A stretch of DNA of 64,000 nt from Patiria miniata (taxonomy: Eukaryota; Echinodermata; Asteroidea; Valvatida; Asterinidae). Of the stretch, positions 1 through 10,436 are shown piece after piece. Within the stretch, counting starts at the first letter, position 1. Each line of letters starts with the position of its first letter. The DNA lies in contig NW_024037060.1 in assembly GCF_015706575.1 (NCBI RefSeq), positions 565,501-629,500 on the forward strand. Reading direction: 5' to 3'. The notes under the pieces are model-generated. The model was not told the origin of the DNA, searched no databases, and saw only the letters and a list, made by a program, of their open reading frames with translations. Position numbers and translations under genes: made by a program.

Positions 1-938
1 ACCTCCACTACTATTGCACTGAAATTTAATTTATTTTCTTTTAAAATGATTGCTGCAGTAATTTCCTTTGAACCTGTTTTCATACCCATGCTGGAAGTGA
101 ATTAATATGAGTCGGAATCTAAGTAAAAGTTTCTGTGTCTTCTACCAGTTGTGGGGAAACATAATTATTATGTCTTACAGTGATAACCCAGCTGATGTTG
201 CTAAGACATGAAATGTTTGAGGTCTCGGGCTTGAATCCTGATTTATCATCTCAAAAGCATCTTCATGCGGTCAGAAAACCAAATTCTGCATAATGCAGTT
301 AAATGTTCGGTGCGAAATACGGTAGAGAAAATTGCAGGTATAATGTTATGTTAATCTCTTCTGTATGGGAAGAAGTGTGGGTCTGTTCTGAAAACAGTCG
401 CGTTTGGTTGAGTGCGGTGCCCCCGGCGCACCCAACATTTGGCTTGGGCTCCAATTTTTTCCCAATTTTTTTTTAGAAGTTTGAATCAAAAAAAAATGTA
501 TTGCCGCAGAAAATATATTGGGGGGGGGGGGGGAGACGGACATTTTGACGTTGGTGTCGCCATTTACACCCCTATTAAAGTACTCGAAAACAGGCCCCAT
601 ACATCATCACCGTCAAGTTATGGGACTTAAAAAATGTATTTAAAAAAGTTGACAACCTCTATAAGCCCCAAGCCCCCACCCCCTCCCCCCTTGGGCGCGC
701 CACTGCAGAAGAGATTGTTTTCCACATGGTGTTACCTGCAATTTTCTCTACTTTTTTCAATCTACCATGCAAAGCTTTTAGTCATATATGCTACAAAATA
801 TTTTAAGAACCCAGCATCACCTTAACGCCGTTGCCTCATGGCAACTATAGCCGAGATCTTAGGGGGCCCCGGCTGAGAGATGGTCATAATAACCCGGCCC
901 TTTTTAGGGTTAAAATTGTTTTGCTTTGTTTTCTGTAG
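1..938. other. 5' flank of enzyme copy 1, no gene seen
   Basis: No coding exon is recognisable. A G-run/C-run element at about 390-710 has the look of the dispersed poly-G family seen elsewhere in the window. Duplicated at 15894-16833. Confidence 0.5.
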
Positions 939-976
939 ACAGACGGTTGTAGGGCCTACACTACCGTTACAACACG
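939..976 (+). other. Probable 5' UTR part of exon 1, copy 1
   Basis: A pyrimidine-rich tract followed by TGTAG (ending 938) resembles a splice acceptor, suggesting that one or more non-coding leader exons lie upstream. An in-frame TAG at 950-952 shows this stretch is untranslated in the enzyme frame. The same sequence occurs upstream of copy 2 at about 16834-16871. Confidence 0.45.
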
Positions 977-3900
977 ATGGAGCAAAGAGCAGTAAAGCGA
1001 CAAAAGGTATGTACGGAAAGACGACAATGAATGTCGATTTTGCCTTACGACGGCTTATTCAATCCCATTTCTTCCGTTTACATATCCATAATTGTATCCA
1101 TTGACATCCTTTCAGAAGAGGCACCCTGAGACGAGGAGGAGCCTAGCTGATTCCGCTCACGCGAAAGAGTCTACGTATCTGCTGGCACAACCGGGTATTT
1201 TCTTCACCAGGCCAAAGTACGGTTGTATGGTAGTGGTCAATTTAAATGACAAGACCGAGACCGGTAAGACAGGCGTTTTTAACGCCATACAAGCCGTTCA
1301 GCAAAAGTGCGACCTGTTGCAAGGACGAAACGGTTATGTCGTCTCTTTTGACCCAGCCTTGTGGAAAACATGGAGCCCGAATGACGACATCGAAGACCGA
1401 CCACAAGGCAATTATATGTTGTCTTCATCCCGAAAGTTTGTCAACACAGGAGGCGATGTTTCCTTCTTTCTGAAGTCTGACACCGAAGACGTCGTACCAA
1501 AGCTTTTCCAAGAAGTAGAAAACAACCTCCATGCTCTGGCTTCGCTTGATGTCACCCAAACCCGGGTTTACAATGATCGTGCCATTAACGGGAAGTTTCG
1601 AGACGGCGTTGACAATCCAGTCGACAAGACTACCGTCGAACGTTTCATCCTGACACCACAGACGACCACTCCAGGATCCGGGGGTGGTAGTTACTTCTAC
1701 ACGCAAAAGTTTCGGATGAACTTCAGCATATTTGACAAAATGACCATCCGCCAGCAAGAGAACGTCATCGGCAGAAAGGTTACAGATGAAATCGTCATCG
1801 GGGCCGATTCAAGAAGTCACATCCGTCGAGCGCGTCTGGCTGAGGCTAGTATTCATTTGAAGATTCTTCGGGGGAGCATGCCCTACGGACGTGATGATAC
1901 AGGCCAGGAAGGAATCTACTTTAATGCTTTCGCTGATCACGTTCAGCTGTTTATCGATCTGATGCAAAGCCTTGTAGGAGACGACCCCGATTTCACACAA
2001 GATAAACTCATTTCAATGGCTCAAGGCATCGAGGGAAGTTTCTGGTATACACCAAGTTTGCATCAGCTCGGCTTTACCGACGAACCGAACGTAGGCCAGG
2101 CCCCGACCCTTGACTTCCTGCCTTTGTGGGACGTGAGAAGCACCAACGACTACATGTTTTACAACTGGCGCGAATATCTCCACCGTATGAGCTTTGGTTT
2201 GTATGCTCCCGGAGATCCACCGACACATCGTGTTATCAAGCTCCTGTCCGTGATTTTCTCCGAGTGGAGTGACCAGTGGTATGAAAAACCAAACACTTCC
2301 CGCATTCCCCATCTGAGCAACTATTTGACGGCAGCAGAAAAGCCATATCTGGAGGAATCCGCGGCCATTCGCAAAGGCATGGCGATCAAGAAGACGCTGG
2401 GCACTTTGATACCGAAAAGAGCCTATGGCACAAATAACGACCTCTTCCGCATACACCCGAATGAGCTGATTGTCGGTGTCATGCCCAGATTCTCTCTTGG
2501 TGTCGGCAAGTATGTCATGCCCTACTCTCGTGAAGAAGAAGAGTTTCCTTGGTTTATGAAGGGTCTTAATGAGGGCGGTGCCATGGGTCACATTGTTCCC
2601 GACCACGGAATAGTGTTGGCCGTCGGCCTCGGCGTTTTAAAGAAACAACACCAAATGTTATACGCCAGAGCCCCCCGTGAACAAAAGGATTTCTACCAGT
2701 CGGTCATCCTGGCGCTGGAGGGAGTTCAAGAGTACATTGACAGCTTTGCGAACCTGGCTGAGCAATTGGCACAAAAGGAGGAATATACGGCTGAAGAAAA
2801 ACAAAATCTCCGACGCATCAACGCAAGACTGCTGAAACTGAAGACCGGCGCCCCCAGCAATATGCTGGAGGCCGTGCAGCTTCTGTTCTTGATGCACTGT
2901 TCTATGCATCTGATTGGCAACCCGGTTGCTATTGGCCGACTAGACGTCCTGCTGAGTCCGTTCTACGACGAAACGACAACGCCTGAAGCTGAAGCGCAAG
3001 AGATCTTGGACTGCCTGTGGATAAAACTGAGTGAACGTGTCGTCATTAACCGCCACTTTACACCAGACTTGCATGATCGAGGTTCCACAGCGGTGATGTA
3101 CGCTGCATCAGGTAACTTTGGTCAAGGAAGCGCCGTCAACCAGTGGGTCCAACAGATCACCGTTGGCGGGTACCAAGCAAATGATGACGTCACTCCAACG
3201 ACGGCCTGTAACAAACTTACTCTGCTGTGTCTGAAGTCGTCTCGCAGGATTCCTACTAACGCCCCATGCTTGAGTCTCAGGCTACACAAGAACATGCCCG
3301 AGAATATACTGCAGGAAGCCACAAGGGCGCTTCTTAGCGGGGGTGCACATCCGATCCTCATGCATGATGATAGACTTGTACCGAGTCTGATGAATAGTGG
3401 CTCTCCTGATGTACCCGTTAGCCTTGCGGCAGCTCGTAACTACGCATGTGACGGATGCTACGAGCCAATGATTGCGGGCGAGACCGAGTTTGCGTTTGGC
3501 ACGATCGTTCTGCTGAACATTCTGGAGATGACTCTAAACGAGGGAACGCTTTATGCCGACTCGGGGTCGGTATATCTTCGAGGCCTCAAAGTCTCCTATC
3601 CATCGCCACACTCCAGCCAAATCAAGACGTTCGACCAGCTGAAAGAAATCTTCCTAAAACACCTGCGACTTCAAACTGCTCAGTTTTACATCACGATTCT
3701 CTCCAACTATGGAAACCTCTGGGACATCTGCCCTTCGCCACTTCTGTCCTCCCTCATCCACGGCTGCAAAGAAAGCGGTCGTGATCTTTCCAATGGGGGA
3801 TCCAACTACCACGCATTGGCTATGATGTACGTCAGTGCGTCTAACACCATCGATTCACTGTATGCCATTAAGAAGCTCGTGTTCGACCCAGACGAATCCC

Positions 3901-6019
3901 TCACGACCTTGCCCCAACTGCTGGAAGCGCTGAAACTGGACTGGGGATTTGAAATGAGAGAACCGTTTTTCGACGAGCGTGCCGGGGAGGTGCGAGAGGA
4001 TGCGAACGCAGCTACCTACAAGACGCTGAGAAAGAAGGCTCTGACTTTACCAAGATTTGGACGTGGTAATCCAGAGGTAGACGAGATAGCAAACTGGCTG
4101 ATGGAAAACGTTGTGTCTATTGCCAAAGATACGATTCACCACCCTCCTTCCGTACTCGATGGCATCATCAGTGGTATCAAAGAGAAATACTCCTTACCAG
4201 GTAATCAAGCTTTGTCTACTTAGTCATTATTTAATTTTGTCCGCAACTATGCCTGTTTAGGAAAGCGCTTTGACACTGGCTTAGCACGGCTGAGATAAAA
4301 TCTACATAATTCGCTTTGTTTCGATTTCACAGGCCGTCCGTTTGGTTTCGTCGTTGAACCCGGTATTGGGACGTTCGAGGGGTACGTTCCGCAAGCATTG
4401 GGTACAGGAGCCTCCGCTGACGGGCGCCGTAGTCGCCAGCCATTCGCATCGGATCTGAGTCCGTCACCTGCACCCCAGGACAAGACCGCACAACCAGCCT
4501 CGGTCAACATCTATCAGTGAGTGTCATGCTTTACTTTTGGCTTGTTTCCTAGAAATGGAAGGTCCTTACTAAAATTTTGTACTTTAGGCGCACACTGCTC
4601 TCATTTAATTGGCTAGATCGGGCCACGTTTGGAAAAAACAGCTCGTCTGGATTTGGTTCCGACCCAAAGCAAGTGTGCATTGCCATTAATACGCAGGCCG
4701 ATAAACACCGTTGAGATTTTCAAAAGCATTTTTTTCTGGCTGCTACCGAGCACATGTGAACACAACCGTTTGCTTTCATTTTTTTTGCTCCACAGGCCTA
4801 AACCCATTCATTTCCGAAACTACTGATATACAGTTTTTAACGCAAGACTTGATGTTTTTAGAACCTTTAATAAAGACCCTGCAACCCCACCCGTTTCTGT
4901 TTGAAATGCCGCTTCCGGTCCTAGCCTGTTGCATTTGGGACATGAAACAGTATACGCAACAATAATTGTTCGAATCAAAATCCTCGCTTTGAAACCGTCC
5001 ATGTTGTTTTCAAATGAAAGCGGATTAGTGTGTTGGAAGCTCATTTCGTCTTTGATTGTTCACTGCAGGGCCATGAGAAGTTTTGATTATGATTCCATCA
5101 ACATTGGTCTGTCCAACGGGTCACCGGTCGACATGAATGTGGGCGAGGACTTCCCTGAGGCCAAGCTTCACGAGTTCATACGTCACTATGCAAATCGCAC
5201 CAAACCCATCGGTTCCAATTTGATTACAGGTACAGTAACTTATTATGGTAACAAAGTTCAACTCTATAACCTTCGAAACTTCATCTTCTGTCTATTTCAT
5301 TCATACAGAAGGATGTGCTTACCCTGTTTTACCTATACCCTCTGCTGCAACGGATAGCCGACATCTTTAGATTAAACGGCACATTTTTTTCCATCTTTTC
5401 CTTCCAAAAAATAGCTAGACCATATAGGCACTATCATATGCGTACTTCTAGACACTAACCCATATTTACTTCCAATGATTGGCTTCAAACAGTTCCACGA
5501 ATATAAGGCTCAAAAAGTGGGAAAATATGTATAAACGACACAGCGAAATGGGTCCGGCTGCTTGCCGTGTTCAATTTCAAACTACGGGAAATATCAGTAG
5601 TTTGAAAAACTTGAACTTAAGTTATATCTATAAGCAGCACTCCAGTTTTCTCTTCGACCACATAGTACCCGTCGGTCCGGTCAAACTAGACACGGTGCAA
5701 TGTGGGCGTATATATACGCTGTTACCCCGCAAAATGTGGCAATTGCAGAATGATAAATTAACCCCTTCAAACATTTCAGCGAAGTGGGATCATTGGGCCA
5801 TACTCACTCGGATTAAATACCATTATTCAACAATCATTTTCATTTTACTGTTTCACAGTCACATGCGCCAATTTGGAGACGTATCAGAAAGCAGTGGATG
5901 AACCTGAGCGGTACGACTTGGTCCGTGTACGCACTGGTGGCTGGTCGGAGCACTACGTGGCCATGTTCCCCGCACATCAAGAGCAGCACCAGCGCCGTGT
6001 TGTCTTCACACCCTTGTAG
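977..6019 (+). CDS. DyP peroxidase-glycyl radical enzyme fusion, copy 1 (five exons, 1,206 aa)
   Basis: Exons 977-1006, 1116-4200, 4333-4516, 5069-5229 and 5859-6019; every junction is GT-AG, the phases agree and 3,621 nt give 1,206 residues plus stop. The ATG has a strong Kozak context (A at -3, G at +4), and an in-frame TAG at 950-952 lies upstream. Residues ~35-332 match DyP peroxidases of the YfeX type. Residues ~353-1206 match glycyl radical enzymes (PFL/CutC/glycerol dehydratase superfamily). Thiyl cysteine C791 sits in GCYEP, with E793 as the C-x-E base of dehydratases and lyases; the glycyl loop VRTGGWSEH has radical glycine G1181. Such enzymes are about 790-900 aa, so the domain is full length and the DyP part is extra. 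The N-terminus is very basic (KRQKKRHPETRR), possibly a nuclear-localisation-like stretch. The substrate is unknown. A radical-SAM activase would be required and is not in this window. Confidence 0.93.
1188..2081 (+). other. DyP-type peroxidase domain (residues ~35-332) of copy 1
   Basis: Order and motifs follow YfeX-class DyPs. A first ferredoxin-like half has VVSFDPALW. Then comes the GxxDG-like loop KFRDGVDNP with distal Asp D173; the first glycine is Lys here. GGSYFYTQKFRM and QENVIGRK follow. SHIRRARL carries the expected proximal haem ligand H245. LKILRGSMPYG carries distal Arg R262. GIYFNAFA and GSFWYTPSL close the domain. All three residues DyPs need (haem His, distal Asp, distal Arg) are present, so I infer a haem-binding, H2O2-using domain rather than a decayed remnant. 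Family recognition is by motif, not by a profile search. Confidence 0.88.
2142..6019 (+). other. Glycyl radical enzyme domain (residues ~353-1206) of copy 1, with introns
   Basis: The barrel core has EGGAMGHIVPDHGIVL, a QQITVGGYQANDDVT strand and an SLRLHKNMPE strand. Cysteine loop: NYACDGCYEP, thiyl C791 (codon 3456-3458) and E793. Next come LSNGGSNYHALAMMYVSASNTIDSL and, in exon 3, the family motif ASADGRRSRQPFASDLSP. Exon 5 holds YQKAVDEPERYDL and the radical loop, with glycine codon 5939-5941. The single cysteine followed by x-E excludes the PFL type (two adjacent cysteines) and points to a dehydratase or C-X lyase. The radical loop deviates from the usual R-[IVT]-[CSA]-G-Y: here it is R-T-G-G-W. 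Confidence 0.93.
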
Positions 6020-6336
6020 AACGGTGCGTCCAGAATGAACGCCATATAGGGTGTCCCAGAAAAAAACAAACGTCCAGGCCAAATCAAGGAACCCAGAACC
6101 TATTTTCCCTGGTTCCCCATGTATAGGCAGTCTTCCTCGTGAGAAATGATCTGACGATGTCATCACAATCAGTCAGGCATTTAACCAGGCTGACATTGAC
6201 ATCATGTATGATTTGCTTGACCGGTGCAAGTAAATATATTCACGTAAGAATACTCCCAATCAGGATCCGTAGGAATAATATACTTTCTTGCTGTTGCGTG
6301 ATTTGGTGTGGACAGTTTGTTTCTAATACACCCTCT

Positions 6337-6986
6337 TCAGGGTGGAGTCCAAAAATGTGGAACCCAACCCAAAGAAATATAATTCATATTTTAAAAAAAA
6401 TATGTGGCACCAAAAATAATGATGACTGGCAATAAGCTACTTTTAGATGAAAAAAAAATGATTTAATTGCTGAATCCGTTAAAAGTATATCACCATTTAA
6501 ACGAAATGACCCTAAAATCGGTTTTGTCCCCTAAAAAAATGCGATTTCAACATCGTATAAATTGTTTTCAAACATTACCTGCGATAAAACCTCAGTTTAA
6601 AAGTTGAAAATATTCACTAAAGTACTTTTGAAGGCCCGCCCTTTGAAAAGGTGGATTTATAAATCATATTGATAGCCCAAGCAGGGTTGTTAATAAAGAT
6701 ATGGTGTACTATACAGTTATTAAAACAAGTATTCTGTGTATTTTCTACGTTCCAAACGTCAGAACACACACAGAAATTGAGTTTTTTTTTATACAAAACT
6801 GATTTTAAGGTTACTTAATTTATTACTGATAACATTTTAACGTGTGGAGCAATTGAAATAATTTTCGTACTGAAAGTCGTGTAATGAATGGACTTCTGGA
6901 GTCATATTATTTTGTGTTACATATTTTTTAATACGAAATACATATTTCTTTGGGTTTGGATTCCGCTTTTTTGAACTCGCCCTGTA
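6337..6986. mobile_element. Mariner-like MITE 3' of enzyme copy 1
   Basis: Inverted ends of about 50 bp: the left begins CAGGGTGGAGTCCAAAAA and continues with GGAACCCAACCCAAAGAAAT. The right, read in reverse, begins TACAGGGCGAGTTCAAAAAA and continues with GGAATCCAAACCCAAAGAAA. There is no transposase ORF. The AGGGTG..CAAAAA ends are typical of Tc1/mariner-derived MITEs. It may be nested in a second such element spanning about 6045-7020 (outer ends TATAGGGTGTCCCAGAAA and TATACAGGGTGAGTTTG). Confidence 0.65.
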
Positions 6987-9900
6987 AAAGGTTTATTGGA
7001 AACAAACTCACCCTGTATATTATGAAGGCCTGCTTTCCACTTGGCCAAAATTAGTAATTGTAATGGTAGTTGAAAACTGTTCACGTAGACTCATTTATGT
7101 TTAGTAGTCTTCAGTTTCATAGCTGGATTGATACCCCATATAAAGTTCCTACGAGTACTATGTGCAGTGTTATGTGGGTTTGAAGTGAAATCCAATTTGT
7201 TAACAAGTTGTGTGTGTTTTGTGGGTTTGAAGTGATCATTTAAAATTTGCTAACAACTAAGTACATTTGCCATGTTATTGATTGCAGTGTTATTGCAGTG
7301 AAACTGACAATTAGTGGTGCGGGGCTAGCTAAGCGTAAATATTAAAACAAAAGGCGTATAACAGATATCGCGTCCATCACAGAGATGAAACTTGTTATTC
7401 TTGTAGTTGTAGAGGATTTTTAGAATGTTACTGCGTCAGATCAGAGAGGCTTAGTGCTATCGATTGTAGTCTTGCTAAAAAGAAATCAATAATGATCTAT
7501 TCGTGCTTATATGAAATAACAGAACAAATGTTGAACAGGTCTTTTTTTTAGAGTCAATATTACATAAACTAAGCGAGAACATCGTAATTTTGGGAGTAAT
7601 GAAGTTAGAATTATATGTCTAGACATCGAACCAAGAGTTACAAGCAGTCTGTACACTAACTTTATTTTAAATAATCAAGACAGCCAATACAGTAAGGAGG
7701 ATTTTTAAACAATTGTTTATTATGCTAATATTTAGAAAAAGATTTAGTGGGCTGATTTCAATATTGCCCAAAGGAATTTCCATTTCTCCAGACATTTGAA
7801 AGCAATAGGAATGTCGATTATAGATAATTCTATTACATAAAACCAAAAGGAGAGCATAGACATTGATGGATTATTTTATATGCTCCAAATAGACATACAT
7901 TTTACTCTAAGGGGATATTACAAGGGAGAACATCTTTATGTAGAGGCAGCGCACAACTTTAAATAACCATGACAAACTGTAGTAGACAGTATTTTAGAGA
8001 ATTGAATGCTAAAATCGAAGACTCAAATTAAGAGAGAGAGAGTTAGAGAGTTGGAGGCGTTGGTTTTGCCCTAAAAAGCAAGAGTCTACATCAGAGAATC
8101 GTTAGATGTTAAAACATTTTTACAAGTAACATTTACAGCGCTTGTGTTAGTTTTAGATTTTAAGTACATTTTAGTGGTTTTGTAGAGAATTGTAAGCCTT
8201 TTTTAAAGAGTGTCGCTAACGTTGGCTTTGTATGCTCAGAGAAATTTGCAGTGGCTTAGATGATTTTGTTGACATTGAGTAAATTAGAGATTTGTATGCT
8301 GAAATCGAGTAAAATCTGATATAGGGAGCTACAATTAGTCAAATCTGATTTGGATGCAGTGACTATAATGACCAGTCTAGTGAGTGATTTTGATTAACTG
8401 GAAATTACCAGAGAGCTTCATTGTGATGTGTAGACGAGTGAAGAATTTAGTTTGCTTTGATCTTATTCTTTATTTTTTTTGTGTAGAGTCCTCAAAGACA
8501 ATCAGGTAATATAGTATTTTGGTTAAAATTAGACAATTCTATAATTTTACTTCCGCTGTGTTTAGACATTGGGTACGTAAGAATAGCAGATTGAACACAA
8601 TGTTCTTTGTTGTAGGCACGCACGCGCGTTCGTTACTGTGGTCACGTGGCGTGGACTCGGAGCTTGTGGTCACTATCTTCTTGATTGACCACTATGTTCG
8701 TGGGAGCAACTAGGCTTTTTGGTAACTTGTTTGTCGACTTTTTAGGCCAATTTACTGTCAAATTTGCGCATGTGAGCATGGAAAGCGCTCGCGGCGCAGC
8801 CATGTCTACACCCCAAACCGTTTGCTGTGTTCATTGCTCATAGCTTGATAATTTGTGTGCATAATTAATTACGGTGGTTGTGTTTAAAATTCTGTAACTT
8901 TAATAAAGAACATGTGATGTGAATGATTCTTGCACTAAAAGAAAGGTTAATAACTTCCATATCCTAGATTTAACACACCAGGGATGCTTTCAGTGGTATT
9001 TTAATGCTAGAATAATTATCATTAGGAAATTAGAGGAAAACCAATAAAAAATCAGCCTATTAGCATAGTTTTTTTGCTCTGTTGTGAAGTTTTTTCCTGC
9101 TTGACGTCTGCACGCGCCGTCCCAAACTATAACATTGGCGGCCGATTCCCCGGTTTATTCCTCATCAAGCACCGCCCGTTTACCTATCAGGTTTCAAGTG
9201 GTCCAGCTATTACCTTCATTTATCTTTCTGGGATATTTCTCCGCGACTTTTCTCCCAGACTAGTCTCCCATCGTCGGGTGTTAATCAGACTTAATGTATT
9301 TGGTCTGCATTTACCGTTAAGTGACATACTGCCCTCATCGTTGAGTATTTACCACTTTTTATCTCTAGTTATAGATGCGGACAGCCCGCGGCGTAAACTA
9401 GGGTTAAACTTCGAAGCAGGTGGGGGAGGGGGAGCAGGAATTTTTCAAGTGAAGGCACTGATCTATTGCTTTTGCCGAAGTCAAATTTCTAATATTGGGG
9501 ACTGTATCCCCCTCTAACCCAGTAGCGTATCCAGCTTTTGATGTCGGGGGGGGGGGGGGGGAGGGGGAGGGGGAGGGGAGGCGGTTAACCGCACATCCAC
9601 GCCGAAATGTAGACATTTTTTTTTTTAATTCTCCGGACACCTCGCCTCCGTAAAATCAAAAAGCGCGGTGGGGGGGGGGGGGGGGGGGGCTGGGGCTGGT
9701 ACCCATCTTCCAAATAGGGGAGCTCTTCAAAACCGACCATTACTATGCATACTGCAAATACTATATGCCTATTTTCACGGCGCATGGTAATGGTTTTGCA
9801 GCGGGTTTTCTTATTTAGAATTTGGGATCAGTACTCTCTAACCATTTTATTGAAATAGACGCCGTTATTTCCACACCTGGGATCTGGTGGTTAATTTCAA

Positions 9901-10363
9901 ATTAATATGCCAAGGAAAATGCCTACATATGATTTATCTATTTAATTAATTTCAACAAAAAATAATGCATTTTTGTTTTCAAACGGGCATAGGCTAAAGA
10001 GCCGCAGAAAGAGCGCAGCTCAGATAATGAGATTGATGGAAATGTTCAATAGCGCCCTCAAGATTAGTGTTACAAATGTGATCTGGTACCCTGTTCATTT
10101 CACGGTGTGCGCGCGAAGGGAAATCTATTACTGAAAAGTTCCATGACAGTCGGGGTCCTGACGAAGGTAGTAAACACGGTCGAAAACGCCGGTAAGTTGG
10201 GGAAAGACACGTGTCCTTAAGTTAAATTGTCATCTTTTACTATTTTTTTTCTGAAAATTAAAGGGTAAATATGTTGCAACCTGACGCCACTTTGTTCCTC
10301 ATTATCATCTCAATAAAATTCATTCATTGAAAAAATAACGACAAGATATGAATCTGGGACTGT
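6987..10363. other. 3' flank of enzyme copy 1, no gene seen
   Basis: AT-rich sequence without a supportable exon. Short AG microsatellite near 8031-8046, G-runs at about 9546-9590 and 9671-9690, and a terminal segment (about 9850-10363) with a CTGACGA...GAAA motif and AATAAA near 10311. Matched in copy 2 by 22916-26323. Confidence 0.5.
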
Positions 10364-10387
10364 ATAGTCGTGTTCCCTAGCCCGACT

Positions 10388-10436
10388 GCGTCTGGCCGTA
10401 CAGTACTATCGCAAGCTCTGTAGTACGGCCAGACGC
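10388..10436. repeat. Perfect 14-bp inverted repeat (hairpin) near duplication edge
   Basis: Arms GCGTCTGGCCGTAC (10388-10401) and GTACGGCCAGACGC (10423-10436) are exact reverse complements around a 21-nt loop. It begins about 25 bp after homology to copy 2 ends. Confidence 0.85.

Larger units (their letters stand above)
1..10363 (+). repeat. Large direct duplication, copy 1
   Basis: Position 1 matches 15894 and similarity runs to about 10363 (matching about 26323). It contains the first enzyme gene plus about 4.3 kb of 3' flank. The unit may begin before the window, since homology is already present at base 1. Exons are almost identical; the flank beyond about 6,050 has scattered substitutions and small indels. 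Confidence 0.95.

Noticed and set aside
200..245. Possible tRNA-derived SINE (GGGCTTGAATCC resembles a B box)
   Set aside because: The B box has two mismatches to GWTCRANNC and no convincing A box is found at the right distance.
1092..1115. Extending the main enzyme exon leftwards from the TTG at 1092
   Set aside because: This stretch is the pyrimidine-rich intron end with the acceptor TTTCAG at 1110-1115; the ATG exon at 977-1006 joins in phase and has a good Kozak context.
1425..3784. Several open frames on the opposite strand or shifted frames inside the enzyme exon
   Set aside because: They are shadows of the strongly coding enzyme frame, with no family resemblance, and are repeated identically in copy 2.
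4611..4965. Short open frames in enzyme intron 3
   Set aside because: They change length between the two copies through small indels, have no recognisable motif, and the exon 3 to exon 4 splice is fully phase-consistent without them.
9404..9785. Proline-rich open frames in poly-C/poly-G tracts
   Set aside because: Polyproline and polyglycine strings are translations of homopolymer repeats, not proteins.
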